DNA of 7,396 nt from Myxococcales bacterium (GTDB lineage: Bacteria; Myxococcota; Polyangia; Fen-1088). How positions within the stretch are numbered: position 1 is the stretch's first letter; every line of letters begins with the position of its first letter. Where the stretch lies: contig PMJE01000354.1 of the NCBI GenBank assembly GCA_003157315.1, positions 1 through 7,396 on the forward strand, read 5' to 3'. The notes below the pieces were generated by a model. The model made no database searches. It worked only from the letters and a program-made list of their open reading frames with translations, and was not told where the DNA came from. Made by a program: the position numbers and the translations under genes. Shown piece after piece: positions 6,371 through 7,396 of this stretch.

Positions 6371-7288
6371 CTAGAGTTCCTTCATGTACGCGACCAGATC
6401 CCCTGGCAGCGGACTTTCGATGGTGACGGGCTCGTGCGTGCGCGGGTGCGGGAAGCACAGGCGGGCCGCGTGCAGAGCCTGGCGGGATAGGCCGTCGAAG
6501 GCCGCCAGCAGCTCAGGGGTCAGCCCGCCATCGCAGTAGTCCATGAAGGCCTGCTCGCTGGCGCCATAGAGTTTGTCACCCACCACGGGATGACCGATGG
6601 AGGCCAGGTGAACACGAATCTGGTGCTGTCGGCCAGTTTCGGGCAAGGCCTCGACCAGCGCGTGCTCGGCAAAGCGTCGCACTACCCGGAAACGCGTCAG
6701 CGCGGGCAAACCATCGGATGCGACGCCCATCATGATGCGCGTTCTCGTGTCGAGCAGCCGCATCGGCCGATCGATCACTCCCTCAGGCTCTGCCGGCACG
6801 CCATGCACCAGGGCCAAGTAATTCTTCTTTACCAGCCGCTCGGCGAACGCGCGCTTCAAGAACGAGGCCGCCACCCGCCCGCGGGCCACCAGCAGCACAC
6901 CCGAAGTCTCCCGATCCAGGCGGTGGCAGATCTGCAGTGCCTCGCTGGGAAAGCGCTCGCGCAGCAGCGCGACCAGCGTGTTCTTCCAGAACTTGGCCGT
7001 GGTGTGCATGGGCAGTCCGGACGGCTTGTCGAGCGCGAGAAAGGTTTCGTCTTCGGCCAGAATGTCGAAGTGGCGAGGCACTTCGGGCTCAACCGGGGCG
7101 GGACGGTCGACGATGATGGTTTCGCCCGCCCGCACGCCGAGTGCCGGTCGCGGTCGTCGTCCGTCCGCTAGCCGGACCTGTTGCTCGATGATGGTACGGA
7201 TCTTCGCGCGCGACAGGCGGCGGATGCGGTGCTGGAGGAAATGGTCGAGCCGCCAACCATCGCACTCAGGAGGCACGCGCAGGCGCAA
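6371..7288 (-). CDS. RluA-family RNA pseudouridine synthase
   Basis: The protein isomerises uridine to pseudouridine in rRNA or tRNA. It is 305 aa from the TTG at 7288. An S4 RNA-binding domain lies at about 10-60 (GWRLDHFLQHRIRRLSRAKI). The catalytic domain has LDKPSGLPMH (86-95), the signature HRLDRETSGVLLVA with catalytic Asp125, KNYLALVHG, and GRQHQIRVHLASIGHPVVGD (219-238). It is complete at the C-terminus. The target base cannot be read from sequence, so no RluA/C/D letter is given. Start is uncertain. TTG 7288 has GGGAG nine bases upstream and GTG 7276 is also possible. The frame stays open for 36 more codons to the right edge without another start codon, so the gene may begin beyond 7396. 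Its stop abuts the ubiD stop. Confidence 0.9.
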   Translation of the reverse strand: MRLRVPPECDGWRLDHFLQHRIRRLSRAKIRTIIEQQVRLADGRRPRPALGVRAGETIIVDRPAPVEPEVPRHFDILAEDETFLALDKPSGLPMHTTAKFWKNTLVALLRERFPSEALQICHRLDRETSGVLLVARGRVAASFLKRAFAERLVKKNYLALVHGVPAEPEGVIDRPMRLLDTRTRIMMGVASDGLPALTRFRVVRRFAEHALVEALPETGRQHQIRVHLASIGHPVVGDKLYGASEQAFMDYCDGGLTPELLAAFDGLSRQALHAARLCFPHPRTHEPVTIESPLPGDLVAYMKEL

Positions 7289-7396
7289 CGGGATGATCTC
7301 CCGAGGCGCCTCGCAACCATCCGCAAGAACAAGGTCAGTCTCGATCGTGACCCCGCTGCTTGGCGAGCCAACCAGTTTGCCTCCCGTCGTGAAATC

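Overview
The window is GC-rich chromosomal DNA that is almost fully coding. It holds seven protein genes. I see no rRNA, tRNA, insertion sequence or CRISPR array. A type IV pilus pilC followed directly by a PilS-type histidine kinase is the order known from the Myxococcus pil cluster. Together with the PilZ gene, the FmdB zinc ribbon and the strong GC bias at third codon positions, this suggests a myxobacterium or related deltaproteobacterium. That placement is an inference from gene order and protein style, not from a marker gene.

Layout. Positions 2-625 (+) are the C-terminal half of PilC, cut by the window edge. Positions 633-2372 (+) are a six-TM PAS/HisKA/HATPase sensor kinase, pilS. Convergent with it is a small PilZ (c-di-GMP receptor) gene at 2391-2714 (-), with a sigma70-like promoter in front of it. 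A 230-base divergent spacer (2715-2944) separates it from lysA (2945-4231, +), which encodes diaminopimelate decarboxylase of the E. coli type. After a 71-base gap holding a perfect 8-bp hairpin come a 70-aa FmdB-type zinc ribbon (4303-4515, +) and, 10 bases later, a long-form UbiD decarboxylase (4526-6370, +). The last gene is a convergent RluA-family pseudouridine synthase (7288-6371, -). Its stop codon abuts that of ubiD with no base between.

How the genes relate. pilC and pilS are one transcriptional unit for pilus assembly and control, but the partner regulator pilR is not next to pilS as expected. The strand flips to the PilZ gene instead. lysA, the fmdB-like gene and ubiD lie in the same direction but share no obvious pathway: lysine and cell-wall precursor synthesis, an unknown role, and prFMN-dependent decarboxylation, probably in quinone synthesis. 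The fmdB-ubiD pair is tightly spaced and looks co-translated.

I found no clearly novel system. The points most worth a second look are pilS without pilR, the zinc-ribbon/UbiD pairing, the hairpin before it, the unsettled starts of the PilZ gene and lysA, and the possible N-terminal extension of the RluA protein beyond the right edge.
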